Source: Shewanella sediminis HAW-EB3 (GTDB lineage Bacteria; Pseudomonadota; Gammaproteobacteria; Enterobacterales; Shewanellaceae). From it: a DNA stretch of 64,000 nucleotides. A model generated the notes under the pieces. It had not been told where the DNA came from. It was given only the letters and a program-made list of their open reading frames with translations, and searched no databases. Below, piece after piece: positions 26,357-37,395 of the stretch. The stretch is taken from assembly GCF_000018025.1 (NCBI RefSeq), contig NC_009831.1:1116001-1180000 (forward strand). Direction: 5' to 3'. A program made the position numbers and the translations under genes. Each line of letters begins with the position of its first letter. Positions within the stretch are counted from its first letter, which is position 1.

Positions 26357-26387
26357 AAAAAAAGCCGGACTGAGTCCGGCTTTTTTA
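26357..26387. terminator. Bidirectional terminator
   Basis: AAAAAAAGCCGGACT-G-AGTCCGGCTTTTTTA between the DUF3718 and chemoreceptor genes. Confidence 0.93.
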
Positions 26388-26416
26388 TGGAATAAACTTT
26401 TCTGGAACAAAGAGGG

Positions 26417-28444
26417 TTAAACAGTAAATTCTCTCACCGAAGCTTGTAGCTCCTCGGCCAGTTGGGCCACTTGATGACTCGATTGAGCCGTTTGTTCGGC
26501 GCCTGTTGAGGTCTCTTCCGAGATGGCTGCGATATGCTCAAGCTTCTCAGAAACTTGCTGACTGACAATGTTTTGCTCTTGTGCAGCGTGGGCGATATGA
26601 GTGCCTGAGTCATGTGCTTGATGGACGGATTCGCTGATGCTCTCGAGTGCAATGTTGGCCTGTTCGGTCTTATCGACACAAGAACTTGCCTGAGCACGCC
26701 CCATCTCCATCACTGAGACCGCTTCCTGAGCACCTTGCTGCAGTACCTCGATCATCTGCTGTATCTCTTGTGTAGAATCTTGAGTCCTTGAGGCCAAGCT
26801 TCTCACCTCATCTGCAACGACCGCAAACCCACGACCCTGTTCTCCGGCTCTGGCAGCTTCGATTGCCGCGTTGAGTGCCAATAGGTTAGTCTGTTCGGCA
26901 ATGCCTCGAATAACATCGAGGATGGAGCCGATAGAGGCACTATCGGAGTGGACTTTATTGATCACAACCCCAGCCTTAGCGACTTCGTCGGCCAGCGCAA
27001 GAATCGTCTGTTTATTCTCATCGGCAATGGTTCGCATATGCAGCGCTTCATCATCAGCCTGCTTAATCTGCTGCAGTGCATCATCGGCACTTGTCGTCAC
27101 TTGCTGAGCGCTGGAGCTCAATTCCGTCGTGGCTGTGGCGACTTGATCGACCTGACTCTTCTGCTCCTGAATGCTGGCAGTCGTTTGCATTGTGATGGCC
27201 GACGTTTCTTCTGCCGCTGCGGCAAGCTGATTAGAGCGATCTAAGATCCCCTGGATCAAATTTCGTAAGCTGTCGACCAATCGATTACAGTTTTTGGATA
27301 GTTCGGCAAATTCATCATGACCGGTATCATCTAATTTATGTGTCAAGTTACCCGATGCAAGGATATTAAGGGCATTATTGACCTTGGCAAGAGATTGGGT
27401 GAGGGGGCGGATCACTGCAATACTGACAATAATAGAGACCACAATTGCAACGATTACCAAGATTAGAGTATTGATACTGGCAGCGTCGATATCACTGATT
27501 GCCTTGTTACTTACCTCTTTCGAGACAGACTCTACTGCATCGGTTAAGGCTCTCATATTCTGATTGAGATTTTGAGTATCTTTTTCGACTTGACTGAGCA
27601 TCTGGTCTGTTGAAGATACAAAGTTCAATTGGCGTCCTTTTAAGGCTTGAATAGAGCCATTGCCTTCAAGCATCGAAAGCACTTTTTTTGCTTCGACATT
27701 GACCTCGGAAAGTAGGTCTTCGTCAATAAACTCTCCCCAATTACTCTTTAAATATTCAAGTTTATAGTCGATATTCCTGATGAAGTAGTTTAGCTCCTGT
27801 GTGATGGTTTCGTGTTGCTGCTTATCACCGCTATTCACTAAGTCTAAACTGGTACTGACAATACCACTTAAGCTGTTATCAATATCACCGGCTGTCGCCG
27901 CAATTTGCTGCTCGACAGGATCTTTACTTATTTCAAGATCGATAAGATCTAATAAAAGAGAGGCCGTATCGTCAGCCGCTTCCTCAAGAGCTTCTAAATT
28001 AGAGGTTAAATTTTCTTGAGTCGCAAGCGCACTTTTCTTGGTTTGGATCATCTTCTTACCATCAGCTTCAAAACTTGAGTAGCTTTGACGCAAATCTGAA
28101 ATAATCCTATTTAAATCAGTCTGTTTCTGCGTGCTGACGATATTAGATAGCGTATCTAATTCGTTGAAAAATGTTTGATTATTTTTTGAATACTTGCTCT
28201 CGATTACCGGAATTTTATTCGAATTGTCACTGTGGTAAGCGGTTAGGAGTTGTGTTTCTTGAAGGGAAAGGCTCTCCACAAGATGACCACTGGATTCGAG
28301 TGCCGGCAGGCTGAACTCTTGCAGTACCTGAGTACTCGTCTTGAGTTTACTATTGGTAAATAATGAAGCTCCCCCCAAAGCGATGAGTAACAGGGTGACA
28401 ACACTAAACCCACCAATGACTCTAGTGGCGACATTCATTTTCAT
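26417..28444 (-). CDS. Methyl-accepting chemotaxis protein
   Basis: Inner-membrane chemoreceptor of 675 residues. A first membrane helix at about 10-30 and a second at about 324-346 enclose a helical periplasmic sensor of nearly 300 residues, longer than the four-helix type. HAMP follows, then the signalling domain with the conserved hairpin tip ([31 protein letters not shown] near 515-550). The C-terminus SVREFTV lacks a CheR-binding pentapeptide. The ligand is unknown. GGAG lies seven bases before the ATG at 28444. Confidence 0.93.
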   Translation of the reverse strand: MKMNVATRVIGGFSVVTLLLIALGGASLFTNSKLKTSTQVLQEFSLPALESSGHLVESLSLQETQLLTAYHSDNSNKIPVIESKYSKNNQTFFNELDTLSNIVSTQKQTDLNRIISDLRQSYSSFEADGKKMIQTKKSALATQENLTSNLEALEEAADDTASLLLDLIDLEISKDPVEQQIAATAGDIDNSLSGIVSTSLDLVNSGDKQQHETITQELNYFIRNIDYKLEYLKSNWGEFIDEDLLSEVNVEAKKVLSMLEGNGSIQALKGRQLNFVSSTDQMLSQVEKDTQNLNQNMRALTDAVESVSKEVSNKAISDIDAASINTLILVIVAIVVSIIVSIAVIRPLTQSLAKVNNALNILASGNLTHKLDDTGHDEFAELSKNCNRLVDSLRNLIQGILDRSNQLAAAAEETSAITMQTTASIQEQKSQVDQVATATTELSSSAQQVTTSADDALQQIKQADDEALHMRTIADENKQTILALADEVAKAGVVINKVHSDSASIGSILDVIRGIAEQTNLLALNAAIEAARAGEQGRGFAVVADEVRSLASRTQDSTQEIQQMIEVLQQGAQEAVSVMEMGRAQASSCVDKTEQANIALESISESVHQAHDSGTHIAHAAQEQNIVSQQVSEKLEHIAAISEETSTGAEQTAQSSHQVAQLAEELQASVREFTV

Positions 28445-28580
28445 AGGGTACTCCAGTTATTATTATAATTCCTGTAACCAATCAGCTAGAGCTGTTGATC
28501 ACGACTCCCTAGTAAAAAACTTTTAAAATTCAGGGCTTGGCACTCTAGTTTGATTTTTATCGGCCAACTTCACATTTAGT

Positions 28581-29405
28581 TTAACTCTTTTTTAACTTGT
28601 TTTGGGTTATTTTTTGATTGGATTCTAAATGCCAGAGAGTCAGATGCTCTCCCCAACAACAACCCGTATCGAGAGCATGTATTGTACTTGACGGTACTTT
28701 TCCCATCACGGCGGCCCAATGTCCGAAGACTAATGTATGCGTGGAGTTCAGCAAACCTGAGTGCTCAAACCAAGGTGATAGATCGGGGTCTTCACATGCC
28801 GATGGAGGTAGTTTGCAGTCAAAGTCGAGCCTCCCATCACTGTGCAGAAACCTCATTCGTGTCAGGGCATTGATGCAGTATATTTTACGCTCTAATTCAG
28901 ACATGGAGTCGTGCCAGCAATTTGAACCATTAGTATACATATGACAGATAAGAGAGGTGAGGTAATCATCTGATCTCAGCGCTGCAGCAACATGGTCCGC
29001 CTCCTCTCTTAAGGTTTCAAGACTCCACTGGGGAGGAACTCCCGCATGAGTCATCACCAGATTATGCTCAGGCAGCTCTTGGTAAAGTGGTTGCATTCGT
29101 AACCAGTCAATCAGAGAGCCAATATCGGGTGCAGTGAGTAACGGGCCGAGCTTGTCATTGGGATTGGCTCTCTTAATTTTGGCATTAACCGCAAGAAGGT
29201 GAAGGTCATGATTTCCCAGCACCACTCGTCCAGAGCCTTCAAGTTGCCGAAAGTAACGTAGGGTTTCCAGCGACCCCGGGCCTCTTGCCACAAGATCCCC
29301 GACAGCCCAAAGCTGATCTTTTGATGGGTTAAAGTCGACATTATTCAGGAGGAGCTGTAACTCTTCGAAGCATCCTTGAATATCACCAACAAAATAATGC
29401 GCCAT
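28581..29405 (-). CDS. apaH: Symmetrical bis(5'-nucleosyl)-tetraphosphatase
   Basis: Hydrolyses Ap4A to two ADP and also decaps Np4-capped RNA in E. coli. 274 residues with the phosphoprotein-phosphatase metal motifs GDIQGC, GDLVARGP and GNHD, then THAGVPP. Last gene of the lptD-surA-pdxA-ksgA-apaG-apaH series, 34 bases after apaG. Confidence 0.95.
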   Translation of the reverse strand: MAHYFVGDIQGCFEELQLLLNNVDFNPSKDQLWAVGDLVARGPGSLETLRYFRQLEGSGRVVLGNHDLHLLAVNAKIKRANPNDKLGPLLTAPDIGSLIDWLRMQPLYQELPEHNLVMTHAGVPPQWSLETLREEADHVAAALRSDDYLTSLICHMYTNGSNCWHDSMSELERKIYCINALTRMRFLHSDGRLDFDCKLPPSACEDPDLSPWFEHSGLLNSTHTLVFGHWAAVMGKVPSSTIHALDTGCCWGEHLTLWHLESNQKITQNKLKKS

Positions 29406-29439
29406 CTATATCGCCTCAAATAGGGTTAAAAAGTTCATG

Positions 29440-29820
29440 TCAGTGAAGCATGCCAGGGACTGCGAGTCTGAAAGGAGGGATTTGCGCCTTAAAGCTCTCT
29501 CCTTCGCCGGTGATCATAGTGTAGCTGCCTTGCATGACCCCCAAAGGAGTCTCCAGTACTGTGCCACTGGTATATTGATATGCACTGTCAGGTTCTATTG
29601 TTGGCGTCTCACCAACCACGCCTTCTCCCCGCACTTCGCTATTATGGTTATTCGCATCGGTAATTGACCAGTAACGGCTCTTCAGTGTCACCGCTTTTTC
29701 ACCGAGATTAACGATAGTGATGGTATATCTGAACAAGTACCTTTCTTCGGTAGGGGAAGATTGACCTTCAATATATTCAGTTTTTACTTCGACCTTGATG
29801 GAGTCTTCTAGTGACGTCAT
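29440..29820 (-). CDS. apaG: ApaG (DUF525) protein
   Basis: A 126-residue fibronectin-like beta protein, function uncertain, linked to apaH. Typical segments are VEVKTEYIEGQSSPTEERY, WSITDANN and PGMLH near the end. A hairpin lies between ksgA and this gene. Confidence 0.95.
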   Translation of the reverse strand: MTSLEDSIKVEVKTEYIEGQSSPTEERYLFRYTITIVNLGEKAVTLKSRYWSITDANNHNSEVRGEGVVGETPTIEPDSAYQYTSGTVLETPLGVMQGSYTMITGEGESFKAQIPPFRLAVPGMLH

Positions 29821-29842
29821 GACTTTCCTTATGGCGAAAGAA

Positions 29843-29861
29843 AGGAGGGCTTAGCCCTCCT
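29843..29861 (-). terminator. Hairpin between ksgA and apaG
   Basis: On the minus strand, AGGAGGGC-TAA-GCCCTCCT followed by TTCTTT: weak terminator or attenuator that could lower apaGH output. Confidence 0.55.
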
Positions 29862-29914
29862 GAAATTTAAGATTGTCACTCAATAATGATCAATAGCTAT
29901 CGGCTATAGCAGGC

Positions 29915-30718
29915 TTACTTCTTGTCGATAACCAAGTTAGCCATGGCGACATATTGCTGGACAGTGATCTGCTCAGGTCTGAGCGTAGCGTCGATCCCAA
30001 GAGCAGCAAACTCTTCATCGCTGATCATATGCTTGAGGTTATTGCGCAGCGTTTTCCGGCGCATATTAAATGCCGTGGTGGTCAGGTGTCTGAGCTGATC
30101 GACATCTTTACATGGCCAAGGCTTTGTCTTGTAAGGTACGAGGCGAACCACAGCTGAGTCGACTTTAGGCGCCGGCGTGAAGCTATGTGGTGGCACTTCA
30201 AGCACTGGCATGACTTGGCAGTGATATTGCGCCATCACAGTCAAGCGTCCATAAGCTTTAGTTCCCGGGCTGGCTGATAGTCTAAGAACGACCTCTTTTT
30301 GCAACATGAAATGCATGTTTTCAATCTGCTCTGCAAACTCAAACAGGTGAAACATGAGTGGCGTAGAGATGTTATAAGGTAAGTTACCAAATACCTTCAT
30401 CTGCCTGCCTTCTTCCACGAGCTGACTGAAATCAAATTTCAGTGCATCACCTTGATGGATGTCCAACTTGTGCTTCAGTGTTGGGTGCTCTTTGAGTCGC
30501 TCAACAAGATCTTTATCCAGCTCGACTACCGTTAACTTATCGATACCATTGGCTACCGGTTCGGTCAGGGCGCCGAGACCCGGACCAATTTCAACCATAA
30601 CATGATCATTATCGGGTGCAATCGCACCCACGATGCGGTTGATAACATTACCGTCGGTCAGGAAGTTTTGTCCGAAACGTTTTCTGGCTGTATGGCCTAA
30701 ATGTACTTTATTACTCAT
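29915..30718 (-). CDS. ksgA: 16S rRNA dimethyladenosine transferase
   Basis: Also called RsmA; dimethylates A1518 and A1519 in the 30S subunit. 267 residues, SAM-binding motif [13 protein letters not shown] near residue 42 and catalytic NLPYN near 114, starting with [10 protein letters not shown]. It begins 13 bases after pdxA. Confidence 0.96.
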   Translation of the reverse strand: MSNKVHLGHTARKRFGQNFLTDGNVINRIVGAIAPDNDHVMVEIGPGLGALTEPVANGIDKLTVVELDKDLVERLKEHPTLKHKLDIHQGDALKFDFSQLVEEGRQMKVFGNLPYNISTPLMFHLFEFAEQIENMHFMLQKEVVLRLSASPGTKAYGRLTVMAQYHCQVMPVLEVPPHSFTPAPKVDSAVVRLVPYKTKPWPCKDVDQLRHLTTTAFNMRRKTLRNNLKHMISDEEFAALGIDATLRPEQITVQQYVAMANLVIDKK

Positions 30719-30731
30719 TACTTATTTTCAA

Positions 30732-31718
30732 CTACTCAGCATTGGCAGCCAAATCTATGGCTTTATTAAGTGCACAGACAAAGCTTCCAATGTCTGCTTG
30801 TCCGGTTCCGGCGAGTTCTAGTGCGGTACCGTGATCGACAGAGGTACGAATATAGGGAAGCCCTAACGTGATATTAACAGAGCTACCAAAACCTTGCGAT
30901 TTAAGGACTGGCAAACCCTGATCATGATACATGGCTAAGATAACATCGGCATCTTCCAGATACTTTTTCTGGAAAATAGTATCAGCGGGCAATGGACCGA
31001 CAATATTCATACCTTCGGCTCGCAATTCCTCGAGGGCCGGTATGATAGTGTCAATCTCTTCTCGCCCTAAATGTCCATCTTCACCGGCATGTGGGTTAAG
31101 CCCACAGACGTAAATTTTAGGTCGTTCAAGCGCAAACTTCTCAATTAAATCGGTATGAAGAATCTTCACGATTTGATGAAGTCTGTCGCGGGTTATTGCC
31201 TTAGATACATAGGCTAATGGAATATGGGTTGTTACTAAGGCCACATGTAAACCCGGTGCGGCCAGCATCATTACAACATCTTGGCAGTTTGCCTGGTTGG
31301 CAAAAAACTCGGTATGTCCGCTAAACGGAATACCGGATTGGTTAATGATACCTTTATGCACAGGGCCTGTGACGACGGCATCAAATTCACCGTTCATGTT
31401 TTTTTCACCGGCATAGCGCAATGTTTCAACGACATAGGCACTATTTTTCTCATCAAGCTGACCGCATACCGATTCAGTGATGAGCGTAAAGGGAGCCAGT
31501 GTCAATGTGCCCGCTTCTTGAGCCTTAGGCTCCAGATTAGGCTGGTAGGGCTTTAGCTGAAGCGGAAGTCCAAGCTTTTTAGCTCTGGCGGACAAAAGTT
31601 CAGGATCGGCGCAAACAACTAGCTCAGCAGGCCAAGCCTGCTGAGCTAGTTGGATAACTAAATCTGGGCCAATTCCAGCGGGCTCTCCCGGTGTAATGGC
31701 AATTCGTTTAGTCGTCAA
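30732..31718 (-). CDS. pdxA: 4-hydroxythreonine-4-phosphate dehydrogenase
   Basis: Pyridoxal phosphate biosynthesis, 328 residues. The metal histidines lie in [18 protein letters not shown] and [24 protein letters not shown] is the family start. Five bases separate it from surA. Confidence 0.96.
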   Translation of the reverse strand: MTTKRIAITPGEPAGIGPDLVIQLAQQAWPAELVVCADPELLSARAKKLGLPLQLKPYQPNLEPKAQEAGTLTLAPFTLITESVCGQLDEKNSAYVVETLRYAGEKNMNGEFDAVVTGPVHKGIINQSGIPFSGHTEFFANQANCQDVVMMLAAPGLHVALVTTHIPLAYVSKAITRDRLHQIVKILHTDLIEKFALERPKIYVCGLNPHAGEDGHLGREEIDTIIPALEELRAEGMNIVGPLPADTIFQKKYLEDADVILAMYHDQGLPVLKSQGFGSSVNITLGLPYIRTSVDHGTALELAGTGQADIGSFVCALNKAIDLAANAE

Positions 31719-31723
31719 TATGA

Positions 31724-33028
31724 TTAACCTCGATTGAAATCAGCATCGAAAACTTCGATATACGCCTCAGATCTCATCTCATCCAGCCAGTTTTGTAGCT
31801 CTTCATTAAACTTTCGACGGAAGATAAGTTGGTGCGCCCGATTAGTATTAAATTTGTCTGTAGCATCCGTTTTTCGGCGCTCTTCTAGTTGTACTATATG
31901 CCAGCCGTGACTAGAACGGAATGGCTCACTGATCTCGCCAATTTCTAATGCATTCAAGGTTTGGGCGAATGCAGGAACATAAACTGAAGGATCGGCCCAG
32001 CCCAGTTCGCCACCTTTAGCCCCTGAACCTGGATCTTCAGAGTATTGACGGGCAAGGGCTGCAAAATCTGCATCGCCGGCACGTACCTGCTCTACGAACT
32101 TATCAAGCATCGCCTTAGCTCTCTCTTCCGATAGGATTGGAGAGGGCTTAATTAGAATATGTCTTGAGCTGACTTCATCAACCTCTTTAGTTTGCAGGCC
32201 GCGGGCATCGAGCACCTTGATGATATGAAAGCCTGCACCGCTACGGATCGGACCAATAACATCACCTGTCTTAGCACCACTCAATACCTCGGCAAAAAGC
32301 GTTGGCATTTCGTTGACGTTCATGTAGTCCCAAACACCACCCTCGAGGGCCTTTGGACCTGCCGATGCGGCAATCGCAGTACGGCGGAAATCATCGCCAT
32401 CTTGGATACGTTTCAGCACAGTATTAGCGCGTTCACTCGCTTTTTGCAGTGCTTCACTGCTCGGGCTGCTTGGTACTTCAATCAGTATATGTCCGATTTG
32501 GAACTCAACTTGCTGCAGTCCTTGCTCTTCAATAAGCTTAACTAAGTTATTGATCTCTTGAGGTGAGACCTGAATACGGCGTTGAACCTGAATACGTTGG
32601 ATTTCACCTAAGGTGATCTCTTCACGAAGCTGTTCACGGTATTGACTCCAGCTCATTCCCTCTTCACCAATTTTCGCTCTCATCTGATCAACAGTAAGAT
32701 TCTGCTCTTTGGCAATATTACTGATGGTTTGATCCAGTTGGAGATCTCCGATATGCAAACCAATTCTGTCAGCCATTTGCATCTGTAATCGGGTCATGAT
32801 CAAACGTTCAATAACCTGGGTTCTAAGCGCTTGATCTGATGGTAAAGCCTGTTCTGCTGAGCTGGCATTGGCTTTTACCGTCTGTAGCATACCGGCTATC
32901 TCACTCTCCAGTACAATACCTTCGTTTATCTGAACTGCAACACGGTCCAGGGGCTCTACTTTAGCTAGAACTGTGTGGCTCATTGCCAGGGTAAGAAAAG
33001 CAAAAATAAAATGTTTACAGGGTTTCAT
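31724..33028 (-). CDS. surA: Periplasmic chaperone and peptidyl-prolyl isomerase SurA
   Basis: Escorts outer-membrane proteins to BAM. 434 residues: signal peptide ([22 protein letters not shown]), N-terminal chaperone domain, and two PpiC parvulin domains ([13 protein letters not shown], then [11 protein letters not shown]). The start at 33028 gives a proper signal and an AAGGA upstream; 13 more open codons before it are not conserved. Confidence 0.95.
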   Translation of the reverse strand: MKPCKHFIFAFLTLAMSHTVLAKVEPLDRVAVQINEGIVLESEIAGMLQTVKANASSAEQALPSDQALRTQVIERLIMTRLQMQMADRIGLHIGDLQLDQTISNIAKEQNLTVDQMRAKIGEEGMSWSQYREQLREEITLGEIQRIQVQRRIQVSPQEINNLVKLIEEQGLQQVEFQIGHILIEVPSSPSSEALQKASERANTVLKRIQDGDDFRRTAIAASAGPKALEGGVWDYMNVNEMPTLFAEVLSGAKTGDVIGPIRSGAGFHIIKVLDARGLQTKEVDEVSSRHILIKPSPILSEERAKAMLDKFVEQVRAGDADFAALARQYSEDPGSGAKGGELGWADPSVYVPAFAQTLNALEIGEISEPFRSSHGWHIVQLEERRKTDATDKFNTNRAHQLIFRRKFNEELQNWLDEMRSEAYIEVFDADFNRG

Positions 33029-33149
33029 CAACAAAAATCCTTGGCATATTAACGTCTGGTGCGGCATTAAATGATGCCGGCTAAAATTCTATTATCAAAA
33101 GTTGGACTACAGGTCTAACTCTTGGTTCATCGAAAAAGTAATTGTTTTA

Positions 33150-35474
33150 CTAGTTTTTCAGGTAAAGCGGCTTTCGGTAATTAAACAGACCATCGTTAAG
33201 CATATCCGATACGCCTAATGGACCCGAGCCACCGAGCCCTTTTATTACAAAGTTGAGATATAAACCGCTCTCAAAAAGCTCTCTATTATCCAATACAGGA
33301 TTATAATCCTCATCATAATTTGTCTTGATTCGATAATGATAACTTAAACGTATGGCCCAACAGCAGGATTCATACTGAAAGCCTGCGTAGGTTTCAACAC
33401 TACGGCTCTCGTTAAGATCGTAATACCAGTTACCGACCAAGTAAAGACTATCATTCAGTGGCCATGCTCCCCGCATGCCGGCCTGCGAAATATTGACCGA
33501 CTCGTTTGTGTTGCTGTTTAGCAGGTCGGGGACATAACGATAACTAAATTGTAATAGCTTGTTGGCACCCGGACGGAAGTCGAGGGTTACCTCACTCTTC
33601 TTGTTCTCACTCTCGGTCGTATCGTACTGAATTGCACCACTCATATACCAGTCCTGGTAGAGTTGAGTATTCAATTCGGCAGCTAACACTGAGTTTGAAG
33701 TATTTTCCTGGGTAAACGTTTCACCTTGAAAAGTTGAATCCGCTATACCGACCCGACTATCCTGGAAGTAAAATATCTGACCCAGGCTGAACTTAAATTT
33801 TTCAACATTATGTGAATCAAATAATCGTGTCGTCAGACCTAATGTCATCTGATTAGCATCGGCGACTCTATCCAGACCTGAAAAACGTCGCTCACGAAAT
33901 AGCCCGAAGTAATCTTCCTGAAGCTGCGCCGTATCATAAATACCAATATTCGATTGATCCTCATAACCCACGTAGAGGTACTGGAATTGAGGCTCTAAAG
34001 TCTGGCGGTAGTTTTCGTTAAAGTAATCGGTAAATCTCTCGAAGTTGACCTGCCCATGGATCCGCACCTGTGGCAGAGTACGGGTCACACTGCTATCGAG
34101 CTCTGTATTGGCATTGGTACGGGCATCGTCCTGCCAATAGTAGGTTTGTAGTAGCTTTAATTCGCTGGTCAGCGACCCGGCTGGCCCATGAAGCGGTAAA
34201 GAGATACTAGGTTCAAAATGAAGCCGAGTTGCCGTCGCTTGGTCACTGTCTTCATGTTCAAAATTAGTCACTTCACTCAAGAAATCAAAATCTAAGCCTT
34301 TCCAAACATCAGGAGAACGGTAGTTAAAACCAAATTGTGGCATCACCTGATAAGGTTTTTCATCTTCACCCAGCACTTTAATGTCTTGTACTCTGGCGTT
34401 GAAGTCCCAGTTTTTTTCGAAATAGCTGACTTCACCAATTCGAGTCAACTGATTATCCGTTGCGCGCTGGACATCTGATTTTAAATCATTGAAGTAGTTG
34501 TTATCCGATACATCTGTGTAGTTAGCGAGCACACGCCAGTTTTCATCGATTGCACCCTGATGTTCCCAGTGATAAAGATAACGGTTAGGCGAGTTAGCTA
34601 ACATATCATCGTTACCCAAATACTCGATATTAAGTTGTCCCTGCTGAGCATCACCGGCCAGATACCTGAAATCACTCTTTAAAAACAGACCACGGGCAGA
34701 CATATAGTGAGGCGTGAAGGTCAGATCATAGTCTGGTGCTATATTCCAATAATAGGGGGTAGCAACTTCAACACCATTGGTGGTACTGGTACTAAAAGTT
34801 GGAAACAGGAAGCCTGATTTACGTTTATCCGATACCGGTATCGTCATATAGGGAATATAGAGAACTGGTACGTTGCCTATTTTCAGTTTGGCGTCCCATA
34901 ACTCGCCCCACTCCTCTTTACTGTCAATTTTTATCGTTTCGGCTTCGAGTAACCAAGAGGTATCCTCTGGAGGACAAGTGGTAAAGTTAGTCTTGGTCAG
35001 GTGGAGATTGTTATCTGGTGTGATCTCCAGCTTTTCTGCATCGCCATGGATCTGTTGGCCATGTAACCAGTATTGAGCCCCTGATAAGGTGGCGCTATTA
35101 CTGCGCATCTCGGCGGTGAGAGAATCGGCGGTGACGGTAAACATTTGATCCTGAAAGACCAGATTTCCATTAGCGTCTAAACGCTCCGCTTCTTGATCTA
35201 AAATAGCCTCATCGGCAGCGATATTACGCCCGCCCTGACTGAATGAGACATCACCGTTAAATTTGGCCTGTTTACCCATTTGGGCTTCTGAGCGATCAGA
35301 TATGATGCGGATCTCCTGGAGATCTATCTTTCCATCGCTGTTTTCTGGCGGCGTCAAACGGGGAACCGGAGGTTCGACGATACACTGAGTATCGGAATTG
35401 GATGTAGCTGGAGTTTCTTCAGCCAAGACTAATTGGGGAAGTAGGCTTAGTGCCAATAAATAACGGATCTGCAT
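33150..35474 (-). CDS. lptD: LPS-assembly protein LptD
   Basis: Outer-membrane beta-barrel that with LptE inserts lipopolysaccharide. About 774 residues: signal peptide (MQIRYLLALSLLPQLVLA), an N-terminal OstA jellyroll (about 45-190), then the barrel. The four cysteines used for the interdomain disulfides are present: one in DTQCIVE, one in FTTCPPE, and the pair in ESCCWAI. The ATG at 35474 is chosen over a TTG at 35510 that would spoil the signal peptide. Divergent from amgK. Confidence 0.95.
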   Translation of the reverse strand: MQIRYLLALSLLPQLVLAEETPATSNSDTQCIVEPPVPRLTPPENSDGKIDLQEIRIISDRSEAQMGKQAKFNGDVSFSQGGRNIAADEAILDQEAERLDANGNLVFQDQMFTVTADSLTAEMRSNSATLSGAQYWLHGQQIHGDAEKLEITPDNNLHLTKTNFTTCPPEDTSWLLEAETIKIDSKEEWGELWDAKLKIGNVPVLYIPYMTIPVSDKRKSGFLFPTFSTSTTNGVEVATPYYWNIAPDYDLTFTPHYMSARGLFLKSDFRYLAGDAQQGQLNIEYLGNDDMLANSPNRYLYHWEHQGAIDENWRVLANYTDVSDNNYFNDLKSDVQRATDNQLTRIGEVSYFEKNWDFNARVQDIKVLGEDEKPYQVMPQFGFNYRSPDVWKGLDFDFLSEVTNFEHEDSDQATATRLHFEPSISLPLHGPAGSLTSELKLLQTYYWQDDARTNANTELDSSVTRTLPQVRIHGQVNFERFTDYFNENYRQTLEPQFQYLYVGYEDQSNIGIYDTAQLQEDYFGLFRERRFSGLDRVADANQMTLGLTTRLFDSHNVEKFKFSLGQIFYFQDSRVGIADSTFQGETFTQENTSNSVLAAELNTQLYQDWYMSGAIQYDTTESENKKSEVTLDFRPGANKLLQFSYRYVPDLLNSNTNESVNISQAGMRGAWPLNDSLYLVGNWYYDLNESRSVETYAGFQYESCCWAIRLSYHYRIKTNYDEDYNPVLDNRELFESGLYLNFVIKGLGGSGPLGVSDMLNDGLFNYRKPLYLKN

Positions 35475-35588
35475 CTTAAGTCGTTTAATATGATTTCTTA
35501 GTCTGGACAAGTATTGGTGAGAAAAGTTGCCGCTTCAATCAGACAACACAGCTAAATATCGAGATTGGGCTTATTAGCTGTTTCCATT

Positions 35589-35607
35589 TTGCTTTATAAT
35601 AAAGCAA
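35589..35607. promoter_or_regulatory. 9-1-9 palindrome between lptD and amgK
   Basis: TTGCTTTAT-A-ATAAAGCAA is a perfect palindrome that contains a consensus TATAAT (35595-35600), 22 bases before the amgK start. Possible operator over a -10 box. Confidence 0.5.
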
Positions 35608-35628
35608 TTTTCCCATAAGAGCCATGAG

Positions 35629-36633
35629 GTGCCCTTGTCAGATCCCAGATTTCTTGTTTTAAATGCATGGCTAAACCGAATTTTTGATACGCAAGTGACA
35701 CCTGAGTTGATCTCCGGTGATGCCAGTTTCAGGCGTTACTTTCGTGTTCAGAGCGCAGGTAAGAGTTTTATCGTTATGGACTCACCGCCAGAACTTATCC
35801 AAGTGATGCCTTTTGTTAAACTGGCAAATGCCTATCGCAGTCAAGGGGTTCTCACCCCTCAAGTTATTGAAATAAATGTTGAAGATGGTTTTCTTCTGCT
35901 GAGTGACTTGGGAGATGTGCAACTGCTGTCTGAGTTAACCCCTGATAATGTTGAACGATATTATGGGCAAGCTCTAGCCCTTCTGGATAGGGTGAGTAAG
36001 GTCAGGGATAACGGTGAAGTGCCCTTGCCTCTGTACGACGGCGAATTTGTAAAACGAGAATTGGAAATTTTTACTGACTGGTTGATAAAACATCATCTCG
36101 GCATTGAGCTCGATGATGCGACGCAATCTATGTTGGATAATACCTATTCTGTGTTGATTAATAACGCCGCAGAACAGCCTATGGTTGGAATGCATAGGGA
36201 TTATCATAGCCGCAATCTGATGCTGAAAAATGGCCAACTGAATGTTATCGATTTTCAGGATGCAGTATTAGGACCGATAACCTATGATGCGGTGTCTTTG
36301 CTCAGGGACTGTTATGTTCGCTGGCCGGATGAGCTCGTGGACAAATTGATGTTAAGCCATTTTCATCGGCTAATTGAGGCCGGTTCGCTGGATGAAAACC
36401 TTCCGCTGGAGACCTATCGCAGATGGTTCGACCTTATGGGGTTACAGCGCCATATCAAGGCCGCGGGCATTTTTGCCAGATTGAAATACAGAGATGGCAA
36501 ACCTGCCTATATGAATGATATCCCGTTAACACTGGAATATATTCGCGATATTTCAGCGCGCTACCCAGAGCTGGTTTGTTTTAGTCATTGGGTTGAAACT
36601 CTGATTATTCCAACTTTTGAGGAAAACAGATGA
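35629..36633 (+). CDS. amgK: N-acetylmuramate/N-acetylglucosamine 1-kinase
   Basis: Anomeric sugar kinase of cell-wall recycling, 334 residues, of the aminoglycoside phosphotransferase fold. The catalytic loop is HRDYHSRNLM near residue 188 and the metal site VIDFQDAVLGP. In Pseudomonas, AmgK phosphorylates MurNAc at C1 for the MurU step, bypassing de novo synthesis and giving fosfomycin tolerance. The gene overlaps murU by ATGA, which supports the call. The start is GTG at 35629 with AAGAG upstream; TTG at 35635 is possible. Confidence 0.88.
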   Translation: MPLSDPRFLVLNAWLNRIFDTQVTPELISGDASFRRYFRVQSAGKSFIVMDSPPELIQVMPFVKLANAYRSQGVLTPQVIEINVEDGFLLLSDLGDVQLLSELTPDNVERYYGQALALLDRVSKVRDNGEVPLPLYDGEFVKRELEIFTDWLIKHHLGIELDDATQSMLDNTYSVLINNAAEQPMVGMHRDYHSRNLMLKNGQLNVIDFQDAVLGPITYDAVSLLRDCYVRWPDELVDKLMLSHFHRLIEAGSLDENLPLETYRRWFDLMGLQRHIKAAGIFARLKYRDGKPAYMNDIPLTLEYIRDISARYPELVCFSHWVETLIIPTFEENR

Positions 36634-37319
36634 AGGCGATGATCTTAGCGGCGGGTCGGGGAGAGAGATTGCGTCCTCTCACCGACTCAGTTCCGAAACC
36701 GCTGGTTAGAGTCGATGGCAAGCCATTAATCGTCTATCACATTGAGCGTCTGGCCAAGGCTGGTATTAGCGAGATTGTCATCAATCACGCCTGGCTCGGT
36801 GATAAGTTGGTTCAAGCGTTGGGAGATGGTAGTCGATGGGGGATCACCATTATCTACAGTGCAGAGTCCAGTGCTTTAGAAACCGGCGGAGGGATAAAAC
36901 AGGCCTTACCCTTGCTGGGCAATCGTCCCTTTCTGGTGATCAATGGTGATATCTTTATCGATGAGCTGCCCGATTTTTCCGAGCCGGATCCGACCGAGCT
37001 GCTTAATGGAAAACTCGCTCACCTATGGTTGGTCGATAACCCGGAGCAGCACCCCAGGGGGGACTTTCCCTTAAGAGATGGGTTGGTTGCGGCCGAAACC
37101 CTTGATAATGAGCCAAGATTGACGTTTTCAGGTATGGGGATTTACCACCCTTCACTTTTTGAAAATACTCCGGATAATGGTTTCCCATTGGCGCCGTTAC
37201 TTAGAGAGAAAATGGCGTTAAGTGCGGTTTCTGGTTCATATTTTCCGGGCTTTTGGTGTGATGTAGGGACAAAGGAGCGTTTAGACAAATTAGAGCGTCG
37301 ACAGCAAGAGATGAGGTAA
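36630..37319 (+). CDS. murU: N-acetylmuramate 1-phosphate uridylyltransferase
   Basis: Nucleotidyltransferase of 229 residues that makes UDP-MurNAc from MurNAc 1-phosphate and UTP in the recycling pathway. LAAGRGERLRPLTDSVPKPL is the nucleotide-binding start, and LETGGGIKQALPLL and NGDIF follow as in sugar-phosphate uridylyltransferases. Coupled to amgK by a four-base overlap. Confidence 0.9.
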   Translation: MKAMILAAGRGERLRPLTDSVPKPLVRVDGKPLIVYHIERLAKAGISEIVINHAWLGDKLVQALGDGSRWGITIIYSAESSALETGGGIKQALPLLGNRPFLVINGDIFIDELPDFSEPDPTELLNGKLAHLWLVDNPEQHPRGDFPLRDGLVAAETLDNEPRLTFSGMGIYHPSLFENTPDNGFPLAPLLREKMALSAVSGSYFPGFWCDVGTKERLDKLERRQQEMR

Positions 37320-37395
37320 GGTTACCGATATTGGTTATCGTCATCTCAATTTTTAATTTTTTAGTTTCAACTAATGTTATGAGTAAGGTTTATTG

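Noticed and set aside
27378..28019. Plus-strand ORFs antisense to the chemoreceptor gene
   Set aside because: Shadows of a strongly supported gene, rich in Ser/Leu/Ile as expected from antisense reading.
28524..28542. Sigma-54 promoter-like TGGCAC sequence
   Set aside because: The -12 GC is missing at the required spacing and no gene follows on that strand.
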